A DNA stretch of 64,000 nucleotides from Desulfovibrio desulfuricans (GTDB lineage Bacteria > Desulfobacterota > Desulfovibrionia > Desulfovibrionales > Desulfovibrionaceae). Position 1 is the first letter of the stretch; each line of letters opens with the position of its first letter. The notes under the pieces were generated by a model, which worked only from the letters and a program-made list of their open reading frames with translations, made no database searches and was not told where the DNA came from. The position numbers and the translations under genes were made by a program. Below, piece by piece: positions 24,457-33,336 of the stretch. The stretch lies in the NCBI RefSeq assembly GCF_004801255.1, contig NZ_CP036295.1, positions 248,001 to 312,000 on the forward strand. Reading direction: 5' to 3'.

Positions 24457-25722
24457 TTAGTCCCAGTGACGTTTGTCTTCGATGGGCCGGATCTGCGGGG
24501 GCAGGCTGCCGGGAGCCAGCACGCGCAGTTCGGGGCGCAGTTTGATCTTTTCGCGGAACTGGTGCAGCAGCTCTTCTTCGCGCTTGAAGCCGCTGGTTTC
24601 CACAAACAGGGTCATTTCGTCGATGCCGCCGGGGTTGGTTACTTCGATCTGCCAACGCTTGATTTCTTCAAAGCGGCTCATGACCTGTTCAACCTGGTGC
24701 GGGTAGACAAACATGCCCATGATGCGGGCGGTGGTATCCACGCGGCCCACAATGCTGCCAAGGCGCGGGCTGGTACGGCCGCAGGCGCAGGGGCTGCGGT
24801 CGATGTACGAAAGGTCGCCCGTGGCAAGGCGTATCAGCGGGTAGGTCTTGTTGAAGGCCGTAACCACGATTTCGCCCACTTCGCCGTCCTTCAGCGGAAT
24901 GCCCGTGTCGGGATGGCAGATTTCCACGTAGCAGCGGTTGGCAATGTGCAGGCCGGTTTTGTGGAAGCATTCGTAACCGATGCAGCCCACGTCGGCCGTA
25001 CCGTAGCCCTGACGCATGACGAGGTCGTACTTCTTTTCCATCTGCGAGCGCATCTTTTCAGACAGGCGTTCGCCGGTGACAAAGGCCACTTCGAGAAAAA
25101 GGTCCTTGCGCAGGTTAAGGCCTTTTTCTTCGGCCTTTTGGGCAAGGTGCATGAGAAAGCTGGGCGTGCCCACATAACCGGAGACGCGCAGCTTCTGCAT
25201 GATGTCGAGCTGGGTGGCGGCGTCGGTGGGGCCAGCGGGAATGACCGCGCAGCCCAGGTTGCGCAACGGCTCTTCAAACATGAGGCCAGCGGGCGTCAAC
25301 TGGTAGTTGAACGTGTTCTGCACGGCGTCGCCGGGGCGGAAGCCAACGGAATAGAAGGCCTCGGTGTAGCCCCAGTAGTCTTCTCCACGGTCTTCGGGAT
25401 CAAAGATGGGCCCAGGCGACAAAAAGATGCGCTTGAGCTCGCCGATATCCTTGGTGAGCAGACCGCCCAGGCGCGGCCCCATGGACTGAAGGAAGATAAG
25501 TTCTTTCTTCTTCAGGATGGGAATGTGCTTTATATCGGTAAGTGTTTTGAATTTCTCCACATTAAACTGCGCACGGTCGAAGCGCTTTTTAACGTCTTCT
25601 GAATAGCGGTAGGCGTAGGAGAGCAAATCTTTGAGCTGAATAAGGCAGTACTGGCGGCGCTCACTCTCATCCAGTACTTCACGGCGGCTGTATATGCCTT
25701 CTGTGCGGTCTTTACGGGTCAT
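24457..25722 (-). CDS. phenylacetate-CoA ligase-like (PaaK family) adenylate-forming enzyme
   Basis: Protein of 421 residues. Family blocks: LLSYAYRYSEDVKKRF near residue 30, NTFNYQLTPAGLMFEEPL, GYVGTPSFL, MRQGYGTADVGCIGYEC (the adenylate-binding A5 region), LATGDLSYI (A7) and CACGRTSPRLGSIVGR with the A8 hinge. The P-loop that PaaK proteins normally show (SSGTTGKP type) is replaced by LSPGPIFDPEDRG, so ATP binding may differ. It likely activates an aryl or other organic acid to its CoA thioester; the substrate is unknown. The start MTRKDRTEG follows GGAGTAGGT. A terminator follows directly. Confidence 0.8.
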   Translation of the reverse strand: MTRKDRTEGIYSRREVLDESERRQYCLIQLKDLLSYAYRYSEDVKKRFDRAQFNVEKFKTLTDIKHIPILKKKELIFLQSMGPRLGGLLTKDIGELKRIFLSPGPIFDPEDRGEDYWGYTEAFYSVGFRPGDAVQNTFNYQLTPAGLMFEEPLRNLGCAVIPAGPTDAATQLDIMQKLRVSGYVGTPSFLMHLAQKAEEKGLNLRKDLFLEVAFVTGERLSEKMRSQMEKKYDLVMRQGYGTADVGCIGYECFHKTGLHIANRCYVEICHPDTGIPLKDGEVGEIVVTAFNKTYPLIRLATGDLSYIDRSPCACGRTSPRLGSIVGRVDTTARIMGMFVYPHQVEQVMSRFEEIKRWQIEVTNPGGIDEMTLFVETSGFKREEELLHQFREKIKLRPELRVLAPGSLPPQIRPIEDKRHWD

Positions 25723-25760
25723 ACCTACTCCATGGGGCGCGGTTGGTTTTGCAATTGGTG

Positions 25761-25789
25761 AACATAGACACTCCATTTGCAAAACGCAA
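25761..25789 (-). promoter_or_regulatory. possible sigma-70 promoter of the PaaK-like gene
   Basis: Minus strand TTGCGT, a 17-base spacer and TATGTT, about 38 bases upstream of the start codon. The surrounding 25790-25850 stretch is very AT rich, like an UP element. Match to consensus is moderate. Confidence 0.4.
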
Positions 25790-25870
25790 GCATTTTTTTA
25801 AAAATTCAAATATATCAGATAGTTATTTATATAAAATTTTTATGGTCAGTTGCACCATTTGTGGGGGTTT

Positions 25871-27265
25871 TCATTTTTGCAGTGGCGTTGCGCTGCCTGA
25901 CGTATCGGGATCATTGCCATTATCGTCATTTTGGGCAGCGGCGCTGGACAAAGCCAGGCAACGGGCGCGCAGGCTGTCGTACACCGGTTCCACATGCAGG
26001 GCGTTGGCCGTAAAGGCGGCAATGTAGGCCGTAAGCACCACTACGGGCATGTTGTGAAACGAGCCGGTCATTTCCAGCAGCAAAAACGCACCGGTAAGGG
26101 GCGCGCGCACAGAACCGGCAAAAAGTCCCGTCATGCCGAGGGTAAGTACGGTGGCGGCCTGGTCAGGGCTGATCAGCCCTGCGGATTGCAGCCCCGAGGC
26201 CATGCACGCGCCGCCTATGGAGCCCATGAGCAGCACGGGCATGAGCAGCCCGCCGGATACGCCGGAGGCAAAGCTTGCCCACGAAAAGGCCATTTTAACC
26301 GCCAGCAGGGCAGACAGGCCAAGCAGCGGCAGGGGCAAACCCGCGAGCTGCAGGGTGCTGACGCCAAAGCCCACAAGCACCTGCGGGTAGAGGTACAGCA
26401 GCCCACCCGCCAGTATAAACGGCAGCAAGACGCGCAGAGGCCGGGGCATCAGGGGGCTGTGGTCGGCCCAGCGCGTGAGGCGCAGCAGCACGAGGTTATA
26501 AAAAGCCCCCAGTACGCCCATAAGCACCCCGGCAACGGGAATCACCCACCACTGCGTCCAGTGGATAAAAGGCTGGCTCGCAAAAGGGAACACCAGCCCA
26601 AAGCCAAAGAGCACCTGCACCACAAACCAGGCGGAAAGCGCGCTCACGCCCGTAAACAGCAGCATGGGCGCACTGATGATGGTCTTCATCTCTTCAAAGG
26701 CAAAAAACATGCCCGCCATGGGTGCGCCAAAAGCCGCGGCAAGCCCGGCTACGCTGCCGCCCACAAGGTAGCGCGGCAGGCTCTGTCCGCCGCGCTCGCC
26801 CCACAGGCGCCCCACGCCGGCGCCCACAGCCGCGCCCATCATAATGGACGGCCCCTCGCGGCCAACCGAAAGACCACCGCTGAGCGAAACAAGGGTGCCC
26901 GCAAACTTGCACAGCAAAACGCGCAGCCAGTTCATGCGCATCTGGCCGCGCACCATAAGCTCGACCTGCGGTATGCCGCTGCCGCTCACAAGGGGTTCAA
27001 CGCGCAAGGCCAGCAGGGCCAGCAGGGCCAGCGCGGCCAGTCCGCCAAACAGGCACGCCGCCACTGCAGGAGAGTATATATTGTGCTGGTGCACCGCCTG
27101 CACCAGGGCCGCATTGATGTGGTCGTAGGCAAAACGGAACAGGCCGATGACCCCGCCGGTAACCCCGCCGGTAGCCATGGCCTGCAGTATGACGCGTTTG
27201 ACGCCGATGTTGCGCAGGGCATCAAGGTCGCGCAACGTCGGGGGGATGGGACTGAAAAAAGGCAC
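25871..27265 (-). CDS. ClC family chloride channel / H+ antiporter
   Basis: About 464 residues from a GTG start at 27265 that has AAGGA six bases upstream; an ATG at 27412 in the same frame would add 49 residues with no similarity. All three ClC selectivity motifs are present: GSGIPQ, GREGPS (with the gating Glu) and GLFAGSVRAP. The FAFEEM block holds the second Glu known in ClC proton antiporters, so coupled Cl-/H+ exchange rather than a channel is likely. About 10-12 hydrophobic segments are seen. The C-terminal 30 residues are polar. Divergent from tRNA-Phe. Confidence 0.92.
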   Translation of the reverse strand: MPFFSPIPPTLRDLDALRNIGVKRVILQAMATGGVTGGVIGLFRFAYDHINAALVQAVHQHNIYSPAVAACLFGGLAALALLALLALRVEPLVSGSGIPQVELMVRGQMRMNWLRVLLCKFAGTLVSLSGGLSVGREGPSIMMGAAVGAGVGRLWGERGGQSLPRYLVGGSVAGLAAAFGAPMAGMFFAFEEMKTIISAPMLLFTGVSALSAWFVVQVLFGFGLVFPFASQPFIHWTQWWVIPVAGVLMGVLGAFYNLVLLRLTRWADHSPLMPRPLRVLLPFILAGGLLYLYPQVLVGFGVSTLQLAGLPLPLLGLSALLAVKMAFSWASFASGVSGGLLMPVLLMGSIGGACMASGLQSAGLISPDQAATVLTLGMTGLFAGSVRAPLTGAFLLLEMTGSFHNMPVVVLTAYIAAFTANALHVEPVYDSLRARCLALSSAAAQNDDNGNDPDTSGSATPLQK

Positions 27266-27436
27266 GCTGAATCCTTGGTTTGGCTGTTGACGGGGGGAAG
27301 TATGGCCGGAAGAAACGCGTATTTCAACCCATTGCGCGGAATTCTCAAAAAAAAGCTTGCCAAATCCAGCGCAAGTGGATAGAAGACTTCTCCAGCCGCT
27401 GTGAAAGAGCAAACGCTCTGGCGGCAGGCCCTATGG

Positions 27437-27512
27437 GCCGAGGTAGCTCAGTTGGTAGAGCAGGGGACTGAAAATCCCCGTGTCGGCAGTTCAATTCTGT
27501 CCCTCGGCACCA
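27437..27512 (+). tRNA. tRNA-Phe (anticodon GAA)
   Basis: 76-base cloverleaf with acceptor GCCGAGG/CCTCGGC, D-arm GCTC/GAGC, anticodon stem GGGGA/TCCCC with loop CTGAAAA (anticodon GAA), T-arm GGCAG/CTGTC with loop TTCAATT, and encoded ACCA end. It marks the border of an accessory patch that follows on its 3' side. Confidence 0.97.
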
Positions 27513-27522
27513 TTTATATTTC

Positions 27523-27557
27523 AAGGACTTATGCAGAATATGCATGAGTCCTTTTTT
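27523..27557 (+). terminator. terminator of tRNA-Phe
   Basis: A 13-base stem (AAGGACTTATGCA with TGCATGAGTCCTT, one G-T pair) and a five-base loop, followed by six T. It starts ten bases after the tRNA end. Confidence 0.9.
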
Positions 27558-27644
27558 GTTACGGCTTTAGCCCGTTGAGCGCACCTGCGCGCGAAACAGA
27601 GAACCCCCCGCTATTGGTCTAGGGTTTGCCAGCCTGGACAAACT

Positions 27645-27665
27645 TGGCTCTACACCAAAGACGGG
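27645..27665 (+). repeat. copy 1 of an IS-end-like sequence
   Basis: GGCTCTACACCAAAGACGGG begins at 27646. It resembles the terminal repeats of ISL3-family elements, which start with GGCTCT. It lies about 60 bases beyond the stop codon of an ISL3 transposase fragment and points towards it, so it is probably the element end. The same 21 bases occur again in the same direction at 27842. Confidence 0.5.
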
Positions 27666-27725
27666 GGCAAGCCCCTTCAGCGAGCAGTTTTTCCGACAGG
27701 TTTCTGATCTATTCCCCCAGCCATT

Positions 27726-27840
27726 TCAGCAGCACAAAACACGCACACGCAGGCGGTAGTTTTCGAAGTTACGAAAGCCATACGCACGCCGCTGAATCAA
27801 CTTCATTTTTCGGTGAAAACCTTCTGTGATGCCGTTATTC
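27726..27840 (-). pseudogene. ISL3-family transposase, C-terminal remnant
   Basis: The minus strand encodes NNGITEGFHRKMKLIQRRA followed by YGFRNFENYRLRVRVLCC and a stop codon. This is the well-known C terminus of ISL3-type transposases. Everything upstream of NNG is missing; a second IS-end-like sequence starts two bases away. No intact transposase is present, so the element is dead. Confidence 0.8.
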
Positions 27841-27841
27841 C

Positions 27842-27862
27842 GGCTCTACACCAAAGACGGGG
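27842..27862 (+). repeat. copy 2 of an IS-end-like sequence
   Basis: Same 21 bases and same direction as copy 1, directly next to the broken 5' side of the ISL3 fragment. It is followed by a 54-base stretch (27861-27914) bounded by GGAGTAGAC and GTCTACTCC, an inverted repeat of nine bases. Two ends in the same direction suggest insertion of one element copy into another, followed by decay. Confidence 0.45.
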
Positions 27863-27946
27863 AGTAGACCATACAACTGTCAGCCCTGGTGGCCTTTATA
27901 TCGCTGTCTACTCCGACGGGGGGCATATCACAACTTGCCGCCCACA

Positions 27947-28074
27947 TTAGTAAAAAAGTCGATCCGAGATGCCATTCTGGCGGCACAGATCGACAATACG
28001 AACGCCAGCCGCAGCTTGCCGCAATATCCCAATAATCTGCTCTTCGGTGAATCTACTATGTTTTATTCTTGTGT
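27947..28074 (-). pseudogene. IS3-family transposase OrfA, N-terminal remnant
   Basis: The minus strand encodes NTRIKHSRFTEEQIIGILRQ, then AAAGVRIVDLCRQNGISDRL and FY before a stop. This is the typical helix-turn-helix start of IS3-family (IS2/IS407-like) OrfA. The first Met is lost (Asn in its place) and the reading is cut after GISDRLFY, where a Trp-Lys region normally follows. OrfB is absent. Confidence 0.8.
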
Positions 28075-28138
28075 TACTATGCCCGGATTTTTATTTTTCA
28101 ATATACTATTTGGGGACAAGTGCAGACCATTGAAAATT

Positions 28139-29167
28139 CTAGCGCTCCACCCAAGCCGACTTTATATTTTTTATAATGAAGTGCAAAGCGACACTAATGG
28201 CAGTCGTTAAAAAGCATACATAAAAGACTCGAGTAAGCTGTTCAAAGGCAGAGAGACTAGATAGTTCTCCAAAAAATTTTGTCATCAGCGCAATTACTGC
28301 TGGGTGTAATATGTAAATGTATAAACTAAGGGGGCGCATAATAGAAAACAGGCTATTTTGAAAAGTTGAATACTGTAATATTAAAAGAAATAGACTAGAA
28401 CACAAAATAGGCGTTGCCAAGTAGTAATCGCTCAACGGGCAGCCTGGGGTATTTGACAAAAAGAATTCAGCTATGGTCCCCAGCCATCCAGTAATAGCCA
28501 ACACCAGTAAACCCCAAAAAGGCATTTTAGTTTTTAAAAAATTCAACATATAACCAAGCGACATGTATGGAAAAGCGAAAAATAGAGCATTCCTTGTTTG
28601 AGTAGGCAAAGGCAATGAAAATATTCTCGAATAAAAATCATGGTGCTGCCCAAGGCTTCCAATAGCAAGTAATGCCACCAAAATAACGACACTGATTGAT
28701 CGTTTTGCAAATTTAATTTGTAAAAATAAGAACAAATAGCCTTGTGCCATTGCAGACAAAAACCAGAGATGCGTTGGATATTCTCGAAATTCAAACGTAG
28801 CTATTGCATAATATACACCAGAAACCATTTTTCTAGTAGCATATAATAAATTTCCTGTCTCTAAAAACTCATAAAAGAAAATGTAAAATGCACACGAAAA
28901 AACAAAAATGAACAGTAAGTTCAAAATTCGTAAAAAAGTCAACTTTATGAGTCCACGCGATTCTTGAAAACCAAAGAAATATCCAGACGCAATAAAAAAA
29001 AATGGGACTGCCCATCGCGTTGTAACATTAATTACGTTTCCAATAGATCGCATATCAGTGATGCTTGTCAATGGGGATGAATGCAATACAATAACACTCA
29101 GTGCAGCCATAAGTCGCAATATATCAATTCCACAATTTCGAGTACAAGTATTTTTAGAAGAAAGCAT
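28139..29167 (-). CDS. acyltransferase 3 family membrane protein
   Basis: Protein of 342 residues with about ten hydrophobic segments. The start has NCGIDILRLMAALSVIVLHS, matching the acyltransferase-3 pattern (D-x-LR-x-xA-x-xVxxxH), and later TTRWAVPFFFIASGYFF and HLWFLSAMAQGYLFL are typical. The family O-acetylates or O-succinylates sugars of surface polysaccharides at the inner membrane. Its base composition is far more AT rich than the neighbours and codon use differs, which points to recent transfer. It lies between IS remnants. No strong ribosome binding site is seen (AGAATTCT region). Confidence 0.85.
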   Translation of the reverse strand: MLSSKNTCTRNCGIDILRLMAALSVIVLHSSPLTSITDMRSIGNVINVTTRWAVPFFFIASGYFFGFQESRGLIKLTFLRILNLLFIFVFSCAFYIFFYEFLETGNLLYATRKMVSGVYYAIATFEFREYPTHLWFLSAMAQGYLFLFLQIKFAKRSISVVILVALLAIGSLGQHHDFYSRIFSLPLPTQTRNALFFAFPYMSLGYMLNFLKTKMPFWGLLVLAITGWLGTIAEFFLSNTPGCPLSDYYLATPILCSSLFLLILQYSTFQNSLFSIMRPLSLYIYILHPAVIALMTKFFGELSSLSAFEQLTRVFYVCFLTTAISVALHFIIKNIKSAWVER

Positions 29168-29215
29168 TTCTAAGAATTCTCCATCTTATCAGCATTGCGG
29201 GACTGTGACCCTAGC

Positions 29216-29945
29216 CCACTACGCATAGGCCTGCAAGCAGAGGTGATAGAAGTGGGTTCACTTCTTCGGAGCAGTCAACGGAAAAACTAATGTGGACAGT
29301 TTCATGTTTACTAGTTTCGACTTGATCTAACAGTAACTCCGTTTTGACGGTGTTTCCTGTCCGATCAATTAAGCTGTCCGAGCTTCTTTTGCCATAGAGT
29401 TTTCCCCTCAAGGAGTGTTTGCATGGGCGTTCTGCCGCAGCACCTTTTTCCTTGACGGGTTCGTTCTGTATTGTAGTGGCCTATCCAGTCATCTAGGTCG
29501 GTCTGTGATCCTGCCCAAAATGATACAGCGTGCACCGAAACGCAACCAGGTAAAACTCATTCAGTGTTGTTTTATGAAATCTTTCGCAGATGATGCCGTT
29601 TGTCTGCGGGTGTCGGGCCTTGGTTTTGGTGTGTTCTATGTCATTGAGGCCAAGGTAGCTCAAAATCGTGTGCGTTGACCCTTCCTAAATATTCAGTGCC
29701 TCTGTCTGTCAGGATGTGAATGAGGTTCATTGCCATTGAAGAAAAAAATGGCAAAATTCGATCCAGCAGCTCTGCGCCTGTGGTGAGGGTCTTGGTCGTA
29801 AGGGCTTGGCGGCTGCCCACTTGGAATAAGTGCCCACATATGTCTGTTGGTAAATACGGCCTACGCCCTTGATCGTGCTCAAATATTCCTGTGTCTTGAG
29901 ACGCTTTTCCCTTAGTGTGATTTCGCCCGCCCTGGGGCTGCTGGT
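29216..29945 (-). pseudogene. IS481-like transposase, frameshifted remnant
   Basis: Pieces of one DDE-type transposase are spread over different minus-strand frames. First EKRLKTQEYLSTIKGVGRIY and QQTYVGTYSKWAAAK, next LTTKTLTTGAELLDRILPFF with ILTDRGTEYLGR, then LNDIEHTKTKARHPQTNG with ICERFHKTTLNEFYLVAF. A last piece resembles CCGRTPMETLLEGK. The N-terminal DNA-binding part is missing and there are at least three frame breaks. The order of blocks fits IS481/IS3-type integrase cores. Not functional. Confidence 0.8.
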
Positions 29946-29964
29946 GCCCTGCGTCGCGCGGCAT

Positions 29965-30294
29965 TGCCGCAGCGTCTAAGGATGCCCTCCTGACCGCAAC
30001 GGGCCTCGGTTTACCCTATAATGGTTAACGGTGAAAAGTGCTGACGGCCGATGCCACCAAATGCAAACGGTCTGTCCTCCATTGCGGGCAGTCTGTTTAC
30101 ATTTGGCGTTTGGGCGTTGGGATTTTTGCAGGCGTGGCGTAACCCAACATGCGTCTGCCCGTAACGCGCCTGTCACAGCAATGGGCGAGCGTTTACGCAT
30201 TGTAAAGCCCACAGGCTGCCTCGCATGGTTTTGGGGAAGGCTGGCCAAAATCCGGGGCTTTTTATCATGTGCTTTCATGCAGGAGGTTCGGATC
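29965..30294. other. upstream region of the alkaline phosphatase gene
   Basis: About 330 bases. TATAAT is present at 30017-30022 but without a matching -35 box at 16-18 bases. A lone Pho-box half-site (CTGTCAC near 30171) is seen but no second half. No gene is apparent. Confidence 0.4.
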
Positions 30295-31866
30295 ATGGCC
30301 CGTTTTCGTTGGCGCAATGCCGTTCGTTTTATGTTTGCTCTTTGCCTCATGCTGCTTTGCCTTGCTGGCGCTGCCCAGGCAGGGCAGGCAAAATACGTTA
30401 TCCTGCTCATAGGCGACGGCATGGGCATGGCCCAGCGCAATGCCGCCGAGCTGTATCTGGCCGCGCAGAAGGGCGATACCACGCCCGGCATAGTCAAACT
30501 CAATATGAGCCAGCTGCCCGTGCAGGGCGCAACCACCACGTATTCCATTGATTCGCTCATCACCGACTCTGCCGCAGCGGGCACAGCCATGGCCTGTGGC
30601 GTCAAGACCACCAACCGGGGCCTTGGAGTGGACGGCAAAAACGTGCCTGTGGTTTCCATTGCCGAGATGGCGCGCGACAGCGGCATGAAGGTGGGCATCG
30701 TCACCAGCGTGTCGCTCGACCATGCCACCCCCGGGGCCTTTTATGCCCATCAGCCCAGCCGTAAAAATTATTATGAAATCGGCCTCGAACTGGCCGCAAG
30801 CCGTATGGATTACTTTGCTGGCGGCGGCTTTCTTGATCCCACGGGCAAAAAGTCCAAGATGGAAGGCGACAAGCGCAATGTGGTCGACGCCATCCGCTCC
30901 AACGGATTTCGCTATGTGAACAGCGCCCAGGATTTTCGCGCGCTCAAGCCCGGCAAGGACCGCGTGGTCTTTGTCAATCCGCGCCTGCAGGATGAAGAAT
31001 CCATGACCTACGCCATGGATGCGGCGGCGGGCGACGTATCGCTGGCCGAGATGACGCGCAAGGGTTTTGAACTGCTGGATAACCCCAAGGGCTTTTTTAT
31101 GATGATCGAGGGCGGCAAGGTTGACTGGGCCTGCCACGCCAACGACGCCGTGAGCTCCATCACCGACGTGCTGGCCTTTGACGCCGCCGTGGCCGAGGCC
31201 ATGCACTTTATGGCCAGCCACCCCAACGATACGCTGGTCATCGTGACGGGCGACCACGAAACCGGCGGCATGTCCCTGGGTTTTGCGGGCACCAAGTACG
31301 ATTCATACCACACCCGGCTGAAAAACCAGAAGATCTCCTATGTTGCCTTTAACGAAAAGTTCAACGCGTTCCGCAAGTCCCATCCGCAGGCAAAACTGGA
31401 AGACGTGTTGCCCCTGGTAAAAGAAAACTTTGGCCTCACGGTGCTTTCTGAAGCGGAAGCCGCCGCCCTGCCCAAGGATGGCGAAGCCGCTGGCATGGTG
31501 TTGAAGCCCTACGAGGTGGACGAACTGCGCGCCGCTTTTGAGCGCAGCATGAAGGGCGGCGACGCCAAAAAACAGTCGGATCAGGATTACCTGCTGTACG
31601 GCGAGTACGAGCCTTTTACCATTACCCTTACCCATCTGCTCAACCAGAAGTCGGGGATTGCCTGGACCACCTATTCGCACACCGGCGTGCCGGTGCTGAC
31701 CTCCGCTGGCGGCGTTGGAGCGGAGCGTTTTGGCGGTTTTTATGACAACACCGACATCTTTACCCGCATGGCCGAAATCATGGGCGTAAAAAAAGCCGCC
31801 GCTGCGGTCAGCCCTGCGGCCCACCCTGTGTACAGCCCTGCGGCTGTAGCTCAGGCTGCCAATTAG
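30295..31866 (+). CDS. secreted alkaline phosphatase
   Basis: Protein of 523 residues; the ATG at 30295 has GGAGG nine bases upstream. Residues 1-30 are a signal peptide ending AAQAGQA. The metal site is complete: IGDGMGMAQ, TDSAAAGTAMACG with the nucleophile Ser, SLDHATPGAFYAH, MIEGGKVDWACHAND, VTGDHETGG and the late YSHTGVPV histidine. It removes phosphate from esters in the periplasm to supply phosphate. An insert of about 110 residues lies between the last two metal-ligand blocks, as in some bacterial PhoA relatives. A GC hairpin follows. Confidence 0.93.
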   Translation: MARFRWRNAVRFMFALCLMLLCLAGAAQAGQAKYVILLIGDGMGMAQRNAAELYLAAQKGDTTPGIVKLNMSQLPVQGATTTYSIDSLITDSAAAGTAMACGVKTTNRGLGVDGKNVPVVSIAEMARDSGMKVGIVTSVSLDHATPGAFYAHQPSRKNYYEIGLELAASRMDYFAGGGFLDPTGKKSKMEGDKRNVVDAIRSNGFRYVNSAQDFRALKPGKDRVVFVNPRLQDEESMTYAMDAAAGDVSLAEMTRKGFELLDNPKGFFMMIEGGKVDWACHANDAVSSITDVLAFDAAVAEAMHFMASHPNDTLVIVTGDHETGGMSLGFAGTKYDSYHTRLKNQKISYVAFNEKFNAFRKSHPQAKLEDVLPLVKENFGLTVLSEAEAAALPKDGEAAGMVLKPYEVDELRAAFERSMKGGDAKKQSDQDYLLYGEYEPFTITLTHLLNQKSGIAWTTYSHTGVPVLTSAGGVGAERFGGFYDNTDIFTRMAEIMGVKKAAAAVSPAAHPVYSPAAVAQAAN

Positions 31867-31888
31867 GCTGCACTGGCTGAAATGGTCT

Positions 31889-31928
31889 GCGGGCCGGGCG
31901 GCGGGGTTGTGCCTGCTGCCCGGCCCGC
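31889..31928 (+). other. GC hairpin between alkaline phosphatase and YibE/F genes
   Basis: Perfect 11-base stem GCGGGCCGGGC/GCCCGGCCCGC with an 18-base loop, starting 22 bases after the phosphatase stop. There is no T-run. It may end or stabilise the phosphatase message. Confidence 0.5.
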
Positions 31929-31975
31929 TCGCGTACGCGGGCAGAAAGCAAACAGTAACGTCGAGGCGAAAAATT

Positions 31976-33316
31976 ATGCCGCTACAGGGTTCGGATACTG
32001 AAAGGGCCGCCGTGTCAGGCAAGTCGGCACCCATGACTATGGCAGATCATACAGGCGCGATCGCCGGGGCGGGGCAATCGCAGCCGCTGCAACCAGGAGC
32101 GGGCCAGAACGGCACGTGCTGCTGCCTGCACGGCAACCTGCGCTCAACCCGGCGCGATTCCCTGCTGTGCGTTGTTCTGGCGCTGGCCTGTCTTGCACTC
32201 TACCTGCTGCCTACGGGTTTTGAAAACCGCCTGCCAGACAATGCCGTGCGCTGCCGGGCAACCGTGCTGAGCGTGGACAATGAACGCGTGCACCAGTACG
32301 GCATTGTGCGCATGGGTACGCAGTACGTGACCATGCGTGCGCTGGACGGCCCCTATGCCGGGCAGACGTGGCAGGCAGGCAACGACCTCGTGGGCAAGAT
32401 GGAGCTGGATAAAGTATTCGCCCCCGGCGATACGGCCCTGCTGGTGCTTACCTTGCGCGACGGCAAGGTGGCCGACGCCGTGGCCCAGGATCATTACCGG
32501 TTGCACACGCAGGCCGTTGCCTTTGGCATATTTGCCCTGCTGCTGCTGGTTTTTGCCGGGGCGACCGGGTTAAAGGCGCTGCTTTCGTTCGTTTTTTCAG
32601 CCCTGATGATCTGGAAGGCGCTGATACCTGCATTGCTGCGTGATGTGGATCCTATCCTGCTTGGGCTAGGGATTACCACTGCCATCACGGGGGCCACCAT
32701 CCTGCTGGTGGGCGGCATGAACCGGCGTGGTCTGGCCGCGTGGCTGGGTTCGCTGCTGGGCATTGCCGCCACCTGTGCGCTGGCGCTGATTTTTGCCGGG
32801 CCGTTCCAATTGCACGGCGCTGTGCGCCCCTATGCGGAAACCGTGCTCTATTCCGGCTATCCGCACCTCAACATGACGCGCATCTTTCTTGCCAGCATTT
32901 TTATGGCTTCTTCTGGCGCGCTGATGGATCTGGCCATGGATGTGGCCGCCAGCATGACCGAGCTGGCCGCGCAAAACCCCGGCATTTCGCGCCGCGCGGC
33001 GCTGGCGTCTGGCCTGCGGGTGGGGCGGGCCGTGGTGGGCACCATGACCACAACCCTGTTGCTGGCTTATTCCGGAGGCTACATAGCCACCCTGATGCTG
33101 TTTATGGCGCAGGGCATACCGCTTGAAAACGCCCTTAACCTGCCCTTTGTCGCGGCTGAAATCATGAATACCCTGGTAGGCAGCATCGGGCTTGTGACGG
33201 TTGCGCCTTTTACCGCGCTTACGGGCACATGGCTGCTGATACGGCCTCAGACGGCTGCGCTGGCGCGCACGGGTGTTGCGGGTGCGGGTGATGATAACGC
33301 GCCGCAGGGGGCGTAG
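31976..33316 (+). CDS. YibE/F family membrane protein
   Basis: Protein of 446 residues; the start MPLQGSD has GAGG upstream. Residues 1-60 are polar with a CCCLHG cluster, then a membrane segment near 65-85, a soluble part of about 110 residues (ATVLSVDNERV, PGDTALLVL), and seven or eight membrane segments from residue 180. Blocks LLVFAGATGLKALLSFVFSA and ASIFMASSGALMDLAMDVAAS are typical of YibE/F. The family's function is not known; it resembles a transporter. Ends 20 bases before the convergent kinase gene. Confidence 0.85.
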   Translation: MPLQGSDTERAAVSGKSAPMTMADHTGAIAGAGQSQPLQPGAGQNGTCCCLHGNLRSTRRDSLLCVVLALACLALYLLPTGFENRLPDNAVRCRATVLSVDNERVHQYGIVRMGTQYVTMRALDGPYAGQTWQAGNDLVGKMELDKVFAPGDTALLVLTLRDGKVADAVAQDHYRLHTQAVAFGIFALLLLVFAGATGLKALLSFVFSALMIWKALIPALLRDVDPILLGLGITTAITGATILLVGGMNRRGLAAWLGSLLGIAATCALALIFAGPFQLHGAVRPYAETVLYSGYPHLNMTRIFLASIFMASSGALMDLAMDVAASMTELAAQNPGISRRAALASGLRVGRAVVGTMTTTLLLAYSGGYIATLMLFMAQGIPLENALNLPFVAAEIMNTLVGSIGLVTVAPFTALTGTWLLIRPQTAALARTGVAGAGDDNAPQGA

Positions 33317-33336
33317 CGGGCTGCGCTGGGATTATC

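Noticed and set aside
30165..30190. Pho box upstream of the alkaline phosphatase
   Set aside because: Only one half-site (CTGTCAC) is present; a second CTGTCAT-like half at 11-base distance is missing.
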